NCBI GenBank assembly: GCA_965267405.1
Contig: OZ253954.1
Coordinates: 806,001-870,000, forward strand
Reading direction: 5' to 3'
From: JAPPOI01 sp028818055
GTDB lineage: Bacteria > Pseudomonadota > Alphaproteobacteria > Rhodobacterales > Rhodobacteraceae
Length of the DNA: 64,000 bases
Part shown: piece by piece, positions 32,619-40,439 of the stretch
How positions within the stretch are numbered: the first letter of the stretch is position 1
Layout: each line of letters starts with the position of its first letter
The notes under the pieces: generated by a model
What the model was told of the DNA's origin: nothing
What the model saw: only the letters and a program-made list of their open reading frames with translations
The model's database searches: none
Made by a program: the position numbers and the translations under genes

Positions 32619-33097
32619 CCGAGACCGAGCCAAAGAAGCGGCGCTGGACAACCGTGCTTCTTATGATTTCGCTTGCTGCCAATCTCGCAATCGTGGGGTT
32701 TGTCGTGGGACAAGTGGCATTTCGGGACAAACCGGACAGAAACCCGCGCGGAGAACGGGAAGTGCGGGCACTGATTGGACCGCAGTTCTTTCAGGCCCTT
32801 GAACCCAAGGACAGAATTGCGGTTCTTCAGGCATTCGCAGGCGATCGTGATCGGTTCAGGCAAAACCGAAAGGTAATTCGCGAACGTATCGAGGCTTTTC
32901 TTTCTGAGTTGCGGTCGGACGAGTTCAGCACCGAAGCTGTTGGTGCGCTTTGGGCGGCGCAACGCGCCGACATCGCGACACGCCAAGCACTTGGAACTGA
33001 ACGATTCATTCAACAGTTGGCTGAAATGTCACCGGATGAGCGTGCAGCCTATGCCGACAGGCTGGAAAAGATTTTGAACCGTGTCAGGCGTGACTAG
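32615..33097 (+). CDS. periplasmic heavy-metal sensor-like protein
   Basis: 160 residues. One N-terminal membrane anchor (about 12-32), then a helical periplasmic domain similar to the CnrX/ZraP-type family (ALIGPQFFQALEPKDRIAVLQAF ... LAEMSPDERAAYADRLEKIL). The domain has no evident histidine or cysteine cluster, so the metal is uncertain. With the sigma and anti-sigma genes it forms a three-gene signalling unit. Its 3' end overlaps the convergent PleD-like gene by 14 nt. Confidence 0.8.
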   Translation: MTETEPKKRRWTTVLLMISLAANLAIVGFVVGQVAFRDKPDRNPRGEREVRALIGPQFFQALEPKDRIAVLQAFAGDRDRFRQNRKVIRERIEAFLSELRSDEFSTEAVGALWAAQRADIATRQALGTERFIQQLAEMSPDERAAYADRLEKILNRVRRD

Positions 33098-34508
33098 CCG
33101 ACAGTTCGACCCTGTTTCGACCTGCAGATTTGGCAGAATAGAGCGCTGAGTCAGCTTGCGACAACAGCATGTCCAATACCGGTTCCGCCGATGTCATGAT
33201 GGCGTTGGCAAGTGTCTTGCCTGACTGATCTATCGAAGCTTCACTAACGGCGACACCGACGCTGACGGTGACGTGCACTGAATTATCGCCTGCTACATCT
33301 ACTTTCATCTCCGCGATGCAACTGCGCAGTCGGTCAGCCGCTTTGCGGGCAAGTTTCACATCGGTTTCTGGCAGCACGACCAGGAATTCTTCGCCGCCGT
33401 ACCTGGCAACCAAGTCGATCGCGCGAACATTCGATTTCATCTTGTCACCAACGGCCTTCAGCACAGCGTCACCTGCGGCATGGCCGTAAGTGTCATTGAT
33501 CGTTTTGAAGTGGTCGATGTCCAATAGCATGACGGTAAAAGGCTGGGCCGTTGCGCGCGAGTTGTGAATCGCGTCGGCCAAATAGGCCTCGGCATACCGG
33601 CGGTTGTAGAGCCCGGTTAGCGGATCGGTAACAGCCAATAACATTGAGTTTTCTGCGGAATGACGAAGCGCGTCGTCTGCCAACTTGCGCCGCAGGAGGC
33701 AGTTCACCCGATATGCCATTTCGCTTTCAAGTGCGTCTGACGAAATCACATCTGCAGCCCCGCCATCAAGCGCTTGGATAGCGGCATCAACGTCATCTTT
33801 CGGGTGAACCACGAGCATGGCAGCGTGTCGGGCGTGTTCTCGTGCGCGGAACTCTGGAAGCAGTTCAAATACTTTCGTTCGCGACAGGCTAAGACCATCT
33901 AGAACGATGACATCGTGCTGCTCTGAGCCGTCTTGCGCTCCTAATGCCTGTTTCGGCGCGATCACCCGCAGGTCTTCGCCCAAACCATTTTTCAGAGACC
34001 TCGTCAGCACGGTATTTTCGCCCTGTGAGGTTACAACAGTGACCGACGTACTCCGATCGAAAGCCAAAGCGGGTTCTGCAAATCCAAATCGCGCAGCCGC
34101 ATTTTCCCGGCGCACGATTTCCTGATCGGCGTGAACTTCGCGAAGAACGCAACGCAATTTGGCCAAAAGAACGCGTTCGTCTTGCGGCCACTGGATCAAA
34201 TCACGCGCCCCAGCCATCAATGCAGTCACGCGCCTTTCCGGTGTCATGTCAGGGTCCAGACAAATGACAGGAGACGTTTCACCTTTGGCCTTGGCAAGGC
34301 CACGCGCGCGAAGAGTTTCCAGAATTTCCGAGGGGTCGCGTGAGCCAAGCCCAAGCAAAATGGCATGTGGCGGCGCCTTTCGTGCGAGACGCACGGCCTC
34401 GGGCAGATCGGCGGCCACTAAGGGTATGTATTGGCTCGCAGAAAGCAGCGACGCGACCAGCATTCGAACGGATGCGCGTGCATCCAAGATCATCACTCGA
34501 CTCGCCAT
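33084..34508 (-). CDS. pleD: PleD-like protein: two degenerate receivers plus GGDEF diguanylate cyclase
   Basis: 474 residues, REC-REC-GGDEF. The GGDEF domain is intact: VTDPLTGLYNRRYAE, FTVMLLDIDHFKTIND, RYGGEEFLVVLP, and an RxxD product-inhibition site (RAID) five residues before GGEEF. The first receiver has lost its key residues (phosphoacceptor position in AILLGLGSRD is Gly; the Thr and Lys positions read Asp and Gln). The second keeps Asp in VIVLDGLS but lacks the Lys. Hence cyclase activity is likely but classical phospho-activation is doubtful. Start ATG 34508; divergent from the DUF3572 gene. Confidence 0.88.
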   Translation of the reverse strand: MASRVMILDARASVRMLVASLLSASQYIPLVAADLPEAVRLARKAPPHAILLGLGSRDPSEILETLRARGLAKAKGETSPVICLDPDMTPERRVTALMAGARDLIQWPQDERVLLAKLRCVLREVHADQEIVRRENAAARFGFAEPALAFDRSTSVTVVTSQGENTVLTRSLKNGLGEDLRVIAPKQALGAQDGSEQHDVIVLDGLSLSRTKVFELLPEFRAREHARHAAMLVVHPKDDVDAAIQALDGGAADVISSDALESEMAYRVNCLLRRKLADDALRHSAENSMLLAVTDPLTGLYNRRYAEAYLADAIHNSRATAQPFTVMLLDIDHFKTINDTYGHAAGDAVLKAVGDKMKSNVRAIDLVARYGGEEFLVVLPETDVKLARKAADRLRSCIAEMKVDVAGDNSVHVTVSVGVAVSEASIDQSGKTLANAIMTSAEPVLDMLLSQADSALYSAKSAGRNRVELSASHA

Positions 34509-34593
34509 TGTTGGCCTCAATTTATTTACAATTGTCTTTTCCGAGTTCAGTCTTTGCGAATAAGAGTTAAGAAATGCTTTCTGGGAGACGTAC

Positions 34594-34881
34594 ATGACGC
34601 CGCTGTCGCGCGATTCCGCCGAAGTTCTGGCGATCGAAGCCCTGTCGTGGCTGGTCACGAATGACGAGCTGTTGCCAGTTTTTCTTGGCTCAACCGGAAC
34701 ATCCGAGAACGATATCCGAGAACGTGCTCAGGACCCCGAATTTCTGGCGTCTGTCTTGGACTTCATCATCATGGATGACGCGTGGATTCAGGCGTTTTGC
34801 GCCGATTGCAAATACGAGCCCGACTTCCCAATGCGCGCGCGCGCCGCATTGCCAGGTGGTGCTGCAGTCAACTGGACGTAA
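34594..34881 (+). CDS. DUF3572-family protein
   Basis: 95 residues, soluble, acidic. AEVLAIEALSWLVTNDELLPVFLGSTG and FLASVLDFIIMDDAWIQAFC are the conserved DUF3572 segments; function unknown. In Rhodobacterales the gene is commonly next to the pleD-like gene, as here, with a shared 85-bp divergent control region. Its stop is 3 nt from the phaZ stop. Confidence 0.88.
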   Translation: MTPLSRDSAEVLAIEALSWLVTNDELLPVFLGSTGTSENDIRERAQDPEFLASVLDFIIMDDAWIQAFCADCKYEPDFPMRARAALPGGAAVNWT

Positions 34882-34884
34882 GGT

Positions 34885-36138
34885 TTAGGCCGATTTGCGG
34901 CGCCGGCGCGGACGATTGGCGTCGATGAAGTCAAGCACCAACGGTCGGATGTTGTTCCGCCAACTCTTGCCAGCAAAGATGCCGTAGTGCCCCGCGCCGG
35001 GCTCAACGTGGGAAGCTTTCTTGTCTTCGGACAATCCGGTCAACAACGGCAGTGCCGCCAAACACTGGCCCGGTGCACTGATATCATCGCGTTCGCCTTC
35101 GACGATTTTCACCGCGACGCTGGTGATCTTGCCGATATCAACTGCTTTGCCATCAACAACGAATTGGTTCTGCGCGATCTCACGTCGCTTAAAAACGCGC
35201 TCGACCGTCGAAAGATAGAATTCGGCCGTCATGTCCATGACCGCCAAGTATTCATCGTAGAAACGATTGTGTTTGTCGTGATCACCCGCCTGCCCTTTGG
35301 CGACGCGCATGATCTGTTCAGAAAACGCTTTTGAGTGCATTTCCGCATTCATCGACATGAACGATGCCAGCTGAAGCAGCCCGGGATAAACCATGCGCCC
35401 GACGCCAGCATATTTGAAACCAACCCGCTGGATGATCGATTGCTCAAGCTGTCCCATCGTGACGCGACGACCAAAATCCGTCACATCAGTTCGCGCCGCA
35501 TCTGGGTCGATGGGGCCGCCAATAAGCGTCAACGTGCGTGGCTGCGCCTTGGGCGCCTCTTCGGCAAGAAGGGCCGTCGCTGCAAGTGCAAGAGGAGCTG
35601 GCTGGCATACCGCGATGACGTTCAGATCCGGTCCAAGCTCCAACATGAAGTCGACCAGATATCGCGTGTAGTCTTCGATATCGAATTTGCCCATGCTGAC
35701 GGGAATGTCGCGGGCGTTGTGCCAATCGGTGATCCATACATCGGCATCTGGCAGAAGACTGTGAACAGTCGAACGCAGCAAGGTCGCATAGTGACCGGAC
35801 ATTGGCGCGATAAGCATGACGCGGCGCGGCATAGCGGGGCGTCCTTGCACGTTGAAGTGAATCAAATCACCGAACGGACGCTCAAGCACGGTTTCAACCG
35901 ACACAAGGTGATCCCGGCCATCTTCCATGACAATCGAGTCGATACCCCAATCCGGCTTGGCGACCATGCGGGCAAAACTACGTTCCGTCACCTCGCCCCA
36001 GGCGGCCATAACCTTGAACGCAGGATTGGGCATTGCACCCCATATAGGATATGATGCAAAGGCCTGCGCAGACGCGCCAGCCCATTGGTTCGTTATCCGA
36101 AGCGTATCCATGAAGTCGTAAGTCATCATGTAGCGCAT
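34885..36138 (-). CDS. phaZ: intracellular polyhydroxyalkanoate depolymerase
   Basis: Breaks down stored PHA granules. 417 residues, no signal peptide. The nucleophile is a Cys (C178) in VIAVCQPAP, as in the PhaZ1 type of Cupriavidus; DWHNARDIP and a C-terminal GxGHYGIFAGKSWRNNI segment with the catalytic His are also typical. ATG 36138 is used; ATG 36129 or 36126 would be nearly as good. Divergent from phaC across a 126-bp region. Confidence 0.95.
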   Translation of the reverse strand: MRYMMTYDFMDTLRITNQWAGASAQAFASYPIWGAMPNPAFKVMAAWGEVTERSFARMVAKPDWGIDSIVMEDGRDHLVSVETVLERPFGDLIHFNVQGRPAMPRRVMLIAPMSGHYATLLRSTVHSLLPDADVWITDWHNARDIPVSMGKFDIEDYTRYLVDFMLELGPDLNVIAVCQPAPLALAATALLAEEAPKAQPRTLTLIGGPIDPDAARTDVTDFGRRVTMGQLEQSIIQRVGFKYAGVGRMVYPGLLQLASFMSMNAEMHSKAFSEQIMRVAKGQAGDHDKHNRFYDEYLAVMDMTAEFYLSTVERVFKRREIAQNQFVVDGKAVDIGKITSVAVKIVEGERDDISAPGQCLAALPLLTGLSEDKKASHVEPGAGHYGIFAGKSWRNNIRPLVLDFIDANRPRRRRKSA

Positions 36139-36230
36139 ATCGGGACCTTCAATCTACCGGGCCAAAACGTCGCTTTGACGGGCTGCCAAACACGACGTTA
36201 TGGGATCATTACGAATTCGAAGCACGTGAA

Positions 36231-36246
36231 TGCTGCAACTGCAAAA
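36231..36246. promoter_or_regulatory. PhaR-like TGC-rich site before phaC
   Basis: TGCTGCAACTGCAAAA contains CTGC-N4-GCA, close to the CTGC-N3/4-GCAG motif bound by PhaR in Paracoccus and relatives. It lies 19 bp before the phaC ATG, where a repressor would block transcription. Confidence 0.5.
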
Positions 36247-36264
36247 TAAGTCTATAGTGTAATT

Positions 36265-38064
36265 ATGACAACAAAAGAAACCACTTCCGGCGAAAACTTA
36301 GCCCGATTGAATGCCAATCTGGAACGGATTGAGGACCTTTCGCAGCGTCTCGTCGCAGCATTTTCCAAGAAAAAGCCGATTCACCCTGGTCTCGAAGGCC
36401 CGGGCCACGATCTCTACATGAAGGCCGCCACGGCCTATATGTCGAATATGATGACCGACCCGGCCAAACTTTTGGAAAACCAGGTCGGTTACTGGGGCAA
36501 AGCGGTTCAAAACTACATCGAGATCCAAAACAGCTTGCTGCAAGGCGAAGAGATCGAGGATTCTGAGGCCCCAAGTACTGATCGACGCTTTTCGGACCCG
36601 CTTTGGAACACGCACCCATTTTTCCATTACGTTAAGAACCAATACTTGGCGTCTTCCAGTGCCATTGCCGAGGCGGTTGAGAACCTTGAGGGCATGGAAG
36701 ACACGGACAAAAAGCGTCTGAAGTATTTCTCTCAACAAGTCATCGATATGATGAGCCCGACAAACTTTCTGGGCACGAACCCAACTGCCCTGACGAAGGC
36801 TGTCGAAACCGACGGCCAAAGCGTTGTTGATGGTTTGGAGAATCTTGTCAGAGATCTTGAGGCCAACGACGGCGACTTGTTGGTCACCTTGTCAGATAAA
36901 GATGCATTCAAACTTGGCGAGAACATCGCAACAACTGAGGGATCAGTTGTGTTCCGCAATGAAATCTTTGAGCTGATTCAATACGCGCCAAAAACAGAGA
37001 AGGTCAAAGCTACACCGCTCATCATTTTTCCGCCCTGGATCAACAAATTCTACATCCTGGACCTGAAGGAGAAGAACAGCCTGATCCGTTGGATTATTGA
37101 CCAAGGTTACACTTTGTTCGTTGTAAGCTGGAAAAACCCTGACGCCTCTTACAGCGATTTCAGTCTCGATGACTACATCGAGAAAGGTTACCTGACTGCC
37201 ATCGAACAGGTTAAATCAATCACCAAGGAAGAGCAGGTCAACGCGATAGGGTATTGCATCGCTGGCACGACTTTGGCTCTGACATTGGCGCTGTTGAACA
37301 AGCGCGGAGACAACTCGGTTAAATCTGCAACGTTCTTCACTACCATGACCGACTTCGAAGATCAGGGCGAAATGACGGTGTTTCTCTCTGACGATTTCGT
37401 GGATGCGATCGAAGCTGAAATCGCGGAAGAAGGCATTCTTGATAAGATGATCATGTCCCGGACATTCAGCTTCCTGCGGTCCAACGATCTGATCTATGCA
37501 CCCGCCATCAAGAGCTACATGATGGGTGAGGCTCCTCCTGCTTTTGATCTTTTGTATTGGAATGGCGACGGGACAAACCTGCCCGGTCGTATGGCCGTTC
37601 AGTATCTACGCGGCCTGTGTCAGGGGAACCAGTTCGCAAATGAAGGAATTGAGTTATTAGGTGAAACTCTCCGGCTCGAAGACGTGAAGACACCACTTTA
37701 CTCGATCTCTTGTGAAACAGACCATATTGCGGCCTGGGACGCTTGTTATAGTGGCGTGCAAAAGATGGGCAGCAAGTCCAAGACATTCGTGATGTCTGAG
37801 TCCGGCCATATTGCGGGGATCGTCAACCCACCTTCGAAGAAGAAGTACGGGCACTATACCAATCCGGAGCTCAACCTGAGCGCTGCCGAATGGAGAGAGA
37901 GTGCCGATTTCAACGAGGGTTCGTGGTGGCCGGCTTGGGAAAAGTGGTTGAAGACGCGCTCTGGAAAACAGAAACCCGCCCGTGTGCCCGGATCAGAGAA
38001 AAAGCACCCGGTTCTGGACCCTGCGCCAGGAAAATACGTATCCGAAAAGCCAAAAGTCCACTAA
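36265..38064 (+). CDS. phaC: class I poly(3-hydroxyalkanoate) synthase
   Basis: Polymerises (R)-3-hydroxyacyl-CoA into PHA. 599 residues, the class I size. The lipase-like box GYCIAGTT near residue 330 contains the active-site Cys; the other triad members fit Asp in CETDHIAAWD and His in SESGHIAGIVN. PPWINKFYILDL and NPDASYSDFSLDDY are conserved synthase blocks. Upstream lies a PhaR-like site, downstream the phasin gene. Confidence 0.97.
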   Translation: MTTKETTSGENLARLNANLERIEDLSQRLVAAFSKKKPIHPGLEGPGHDLYMKAATAYMSNMMTDPAKLLENQVGYWGKAVQNYIEIQNSLLQGEEIEDSEAPSTDRRFSDPLWNTHPFFHYVKNQYLASSSAIAEAVENLEGMEDTDKKRLKYFSQQVIDMMSPTNFLGTNPTALTKAVETDGQSVVDGLENLVRDLEANDGDLLVTLSDKDAFKLGENIATTEGSVVFRNEIFELIQYAPKTEKVKATPLIIFPPWINKFYILDLKEKNSLIRWIIDQGYTLFVVSWKNPDASYSDFSLDDYIEKGYLTAIEQVKSITKEEQVNAIGYCIAGTTLALTLALLNKRGDNSVKSATFFTTMTDFEDQGEMTVFLSDDFVDAIEAEIAEEGILDKMIMSRTFSFLRSNDLIYAPAIKSYMMGEAPPAFDLLYWNGDGTNLPGRMAVQYLRGLCQGNQFANEGIELLGETLRLEDVKTPLYSISCETDHIAAWDACYSGVQKMGSKSKTFVMSESGHIAGIVNPPSKKKYGHYTNPELNLSAAEWRESADFNEGSWWPAWEKWLKTRSGKQKPARVPGSEKKHPVLDPAPGKYVSEKPKVH

Positions 38065-38088
38065 CTAGCTGAAATATATAGGTATTAA

Positions 38089-38111
38089 TTTTTGCTGCAC
38101 CGCAGCAAAAA
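38089..38111. promoter_or_regulatory. PhaR-like perfect inverted repeat before phaP
   Basis: TTTTTGCTGC, ACC, GCAGCAAAAA: 10-bp perfect arms that contain CTGC-N3-GCAG, the PhaR recognition pattern. It lies directly upstream of the phaP -35 box. As RNA it would also form a hairpin ending phaC. Confidence 0.7.
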
Positions 38112-38114
38112 CCC

Positions 38115-38157
38115 TTGAAATGCTGCGATGCGGCATGTATATATTCTGCACATGCAA
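38115..38157 (+). promoter_or_regulatory. phaP promoter with two further TGC-rich elements
   Basis: TTGAAA at 38115-38120, a 17-bp spacer and TATATA at 38138-38143 make a strong sigma-70 promoter. The spacer contains TGCTGCGATGCGGCA, an imperfect PhaR-like site, and CTGCACATGCAA (38146-38157) follows the -10 box. Confidence 0.75.
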
Positions 38158-38173
38158 AGCGGGTCTCCCCGCT
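38158..38173 (+). promoter_or_regulatory. hairpin in the phaP 5' leader
   Basis: AGCGGG, TCTC, CCCGCT forms a 6-bp stem close to the predicted 5' end of the phaP transcript, 24 nt before the start codon. Such leader stems often stabilise abundant mRNAs. Confidence 0.45.
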
Positions 38174-38197
38174 GAGATGATTTTTGGAGAGAGACCA

Positions 38198-38644
38198 ATG
38201 GCTAAGGCTACCGCAGATTATACAAAAATGATGAAAGACATGATGGGCGCATTCCCAGTTGACATGTCTGCCGTACAAGACGCTTTCAAAAGCCAGGCAA
38301 CATTTGCTGACAAGATGTCCAAAGTTGTTCTGGACGCTGCTGAAAAGTCGACCGAGATTTCGTCGACATGGACAAAATCGACAATCGGCAAGCTCGGCGT
38401 TGTAACCAACGTAAAAGCTGACCCTGCTGACTACACAAAAGCAATGACTGACTTCGCTTCTACTCAAGCAGAGATGAGCGCAGAGTCGATGGCTGCTTTC
38501 GCTGAAGTTGCGAAAAAAGTTCAAATGGAAACTGTTGAGCTGATGCTCGCAGCTGGCAAAGACATGAGCGACGACGCAACCGCTGCTGTCAAAAAAGCCA
38601 CCAACGACATTTCCGCAGCTGCCAAAAAAGCGACTGCAAAGTAA
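38198..38644 (+). CDS. phaP: phasin
   Basis: PHA granule coat protein. 148 residues, almost entirely helical, rich in Ala, Lys, Met and Thr, with no cysteine. KATADYTKMMKDMMGAF and the repeated amphipathic helices (for example ADYTKAMTDFASTQAEMSAESM) fit the phasin family; the C-terminal AAVKKATNDISAAAKKATAK is a basic Ala/Lys tail. GGAGAG precedes ATG 38198. Expected to be highly expressed, in line with its promoter and terminator. Confidence 0.92.
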   Translation: MAKATADYTKMMKDMMGAFPVDMSAVQDAFKSQATFADKMSKVVLDAAEKSTEISSTWTKSTIGKLGVVTNVKADPADYTKAMTDFASTQAEMSAESMAAFAEVAKKVQMETVELMLAAGKDMSDDATAAVKKATNDISAAAKKATAK

Positions 38645-38670
38645 CTCCTGAGTGATGAATTGAACCGACG

Positions 38671-39120
38671 TCAACTCCTCCCTTTCGACGTCGACAAAAA
38701 CTGCGGGTCCTTCGGGGCCCGCTTTTCTTTTCTGGCCTGTTGAATTTCGGTTGATGTGATCCGTAGAAGGTCGGTGATCTTACGCCTCACGCACGTTAAC
38801 AAAACAGGCTTCTCTAGAAACTCGAAGCGCTGCACAGCCGCTTCAAGTTCAGATTTGTGATAGCCCGACAAAAACACGGTCGGCACACCTCTTTGCTCTA
38901 GTTCCAGTCCTACTAAGGTGCTTCGCTCTCCATTGCCCAGATCATAATCAAGCATGGCAAAATCAAATGAGAAGCGACTGACCAGTTCGAGGGCACGGGT
39001 CAGAGTTTGTGCGCTAAAGACTTGACCAAAACCGAGATCGCGCAGCGCTTCTTCGGTTTCAATTGCTACGATATTGTCATCTTCCACATACAAGATGCTC
39101 TTGTCAGATAACGCCTTCAT
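38671..39120 (-). CDS. single-domain response regulator
   Basis: 149 residues. A receiver domain with the acidic pair (ILYVEDD), phosphoacceptor Asp in FAMLDYDLG, Thr/Ser position in TVFLSGY and Lys in EFLEKPV, so phosphorylation should work. A basic 30-residue tail follows, with no DNA-binding domain. ATG 39120 lies inside the end of the HWE kinase gene (17-nt overlap), so kinase and regulator are co-translated. The phaP terminator lies within the 3' end of this gene on the other strand. Confidence 0.88.
   Translation of the reverse strand: MKALSDKSILYVEDDNIVAIETEEALRDLGFGQVFSAQTLTRALELVSRFSFDFAMLDYDLGNGERSTLVGLELEQRGVPTVFLSGYHKSELEAAVQRFEFLEKPVLLTCVRRKITDLLRITSTEIQQARKEKRAPKDPQFLSTSKGRS
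38703..38731 (+). terminator. Rho-independent terminator of phaP
   Basis: GCGGGTCC, the stable TTCG tetraloop, GGGCCCGC, then TTTTCTTTT. It lies 58 nt after the phaP stop and inside the antisense coding end of the response regulator. Confidence 0.88.
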
Positions 39121-40219
39121 CGGACGCCTCCTCCAAAGTTTGCATTTCCTTGTACGGAATTGAGAAAACGACTCGGAGGCCGTCATGCTCCCATAGCGTC
39201 TCAATCCGTCCGCCTAGACTGTCGGCAATCGTCGATTGAATAAGGCGCGTTCCAAAGCCTGATTTTGAAGCAACAGCAGAGGCAGGCACACCTCGTTCTT
39301 TCCAGTCAAAAACAACGATTGAGCCCGCGTGGCTGTCTTGGCGGCGCCAAGTCAGCTTGACATGTCCGTCGTCGTTTCGAAACGCACCGTATTTGGCAGC
39401 ATTGGTTGCCAGTTCATGGATGGCCATGCTCAGCGACAAAGCTGCACGCGCATTCACAATCATCGCCGGACCATCGATAGACACGCGATCCGGTCCGTAC
39501 ACCTCGGAAAGTTCCGGCGTTATCAAACTGTGGAGATCAGCCGCGCGCCAGTTTTCTTGTGACAAGACTTCGTGTGTGTGGGACAGCGCGGTGATCCGGC
39601 GAGAAAGAACATCGATAACATCGATATCTTCAGTCGCTTCGCGCCGCGCACGGCCAACAAGAGCGAGAATGTTAGACATCATATTTTTGACGCGATGCTG
39701 CGATTCTTGCATTGCTCGGCGAAGCTCATCAAACATCTCGGTTTCGGAAATTCCCGCAGGATCACTGGGATCCATCACCTCGGAAAACGTACACAGCACG
39801 TTGGAAGAGTGTTCCAAGTCGTTAGCCGACAACAATTCGGCGGATACCATGAATCTGCGTCTTTGGGCCCTTAGCGGGAATTCTCGTTCGAATGAACCCG
39901 AAGAGCTCCGCACCAAACCGGCCAGTTCAGCTAGAACTGCGATGCCGTTTGAGGAACTATAAGAACAGATGTGCTGTCCCACGAGGGCATCGGAAAGCCC
40001 TAACAGTTTCGAGGCTTCTGGTGTGATGTACCGAAGGTAGTTCGACTCATCTAATACCAAGGCACAAAAACGGGAGGCTTCAAGAATTTGGTTAAGCAGT
40101 CTGTTCTTGGCCCCTGAGCCAATAACGTCGGGCATGCGCCGACTTTCATCCGTTCGGGCATCAGGGCCGATTGTAGCTGTTCGCGTGTCGCTGATGAAAA
40201 GGCGACTTTCTTTGCTCAT
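39104..40219 (-). CDS. PAS-HWE-family sensor histidine kinase
   Basis: 371 residues, no membrane segment. A PAS-like domain (about 45-150, ILEASRFCALVLDESNYLRYITPEASKLLG) is followed by an HWE/HisKA_2 phosphotransfer domain with the His in ESQHRVKNMMSNI, an N-box AIHELATNAAKYGAF, the W-x-E motif in FDWKERG and a glycine box GFGTRLI. It lacks the LOV cysteine motif, so light sensing is not indicated. Forms an operon with the overlapping response regulator. Confidence 0.92.
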   Translation of the reverse strand: MSKESRLFISDTRTATIGPDARTDESRRMPDVIGSGAKNRLLNQILEASRFCALVLDESNYLRYITPEASKLLGLSDALVGQHICSYSSSNGIAVLAELAGLVRSSSGSFEREFPLRAQRRRFMVSAELLSANDLEHSSNVLCTFSEVMDPSDPAGISETEMFDELRRAMQESQHRVKNMMSNILALVGRARREATEDIDVIDVLSRRITALSHTHEVLSQENWRAADLHSLITPELSEVYGPDRVSIDGPAMIVNARAALSLSMAIHELATNAAKYGAFRNDDGHVKLTWRRQDSHAGSIVVFDWKERGVPASAVASKSGFGTRLIQSTIADSLGGRIETLWEHDGLRVVFSIPYKEMQTLEEASDEGVI

Positions 40220-40439
40220 AGCAAGGCTCGCTTTCCTGAACGATTGTTCTATTTAAGCGATATTATCTTCATAAAAATACACGTATAGATAGAATTGACT
40301 GGTAAACCACGCATGTCAATGATCCTGCAAAAATCAGAAGCTGTTTTGTTAAGTGCACCCCAGCAGATTGCCCGTACTACGGTTGCGCAGCCCAACTACT
40401 CAACTTAGTTTGCGCAAAACCCGCAATATCGGATCGAAC

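Noticed and set aside
40235..40250. GAAC...GTTC palindrome upstream of the HWE kinase as LexA or general-stress promoter
   Set aside because: Spacing does not fit GTTC-N7-GTTC and there is no proper EcfG-type -35/-10 pair.
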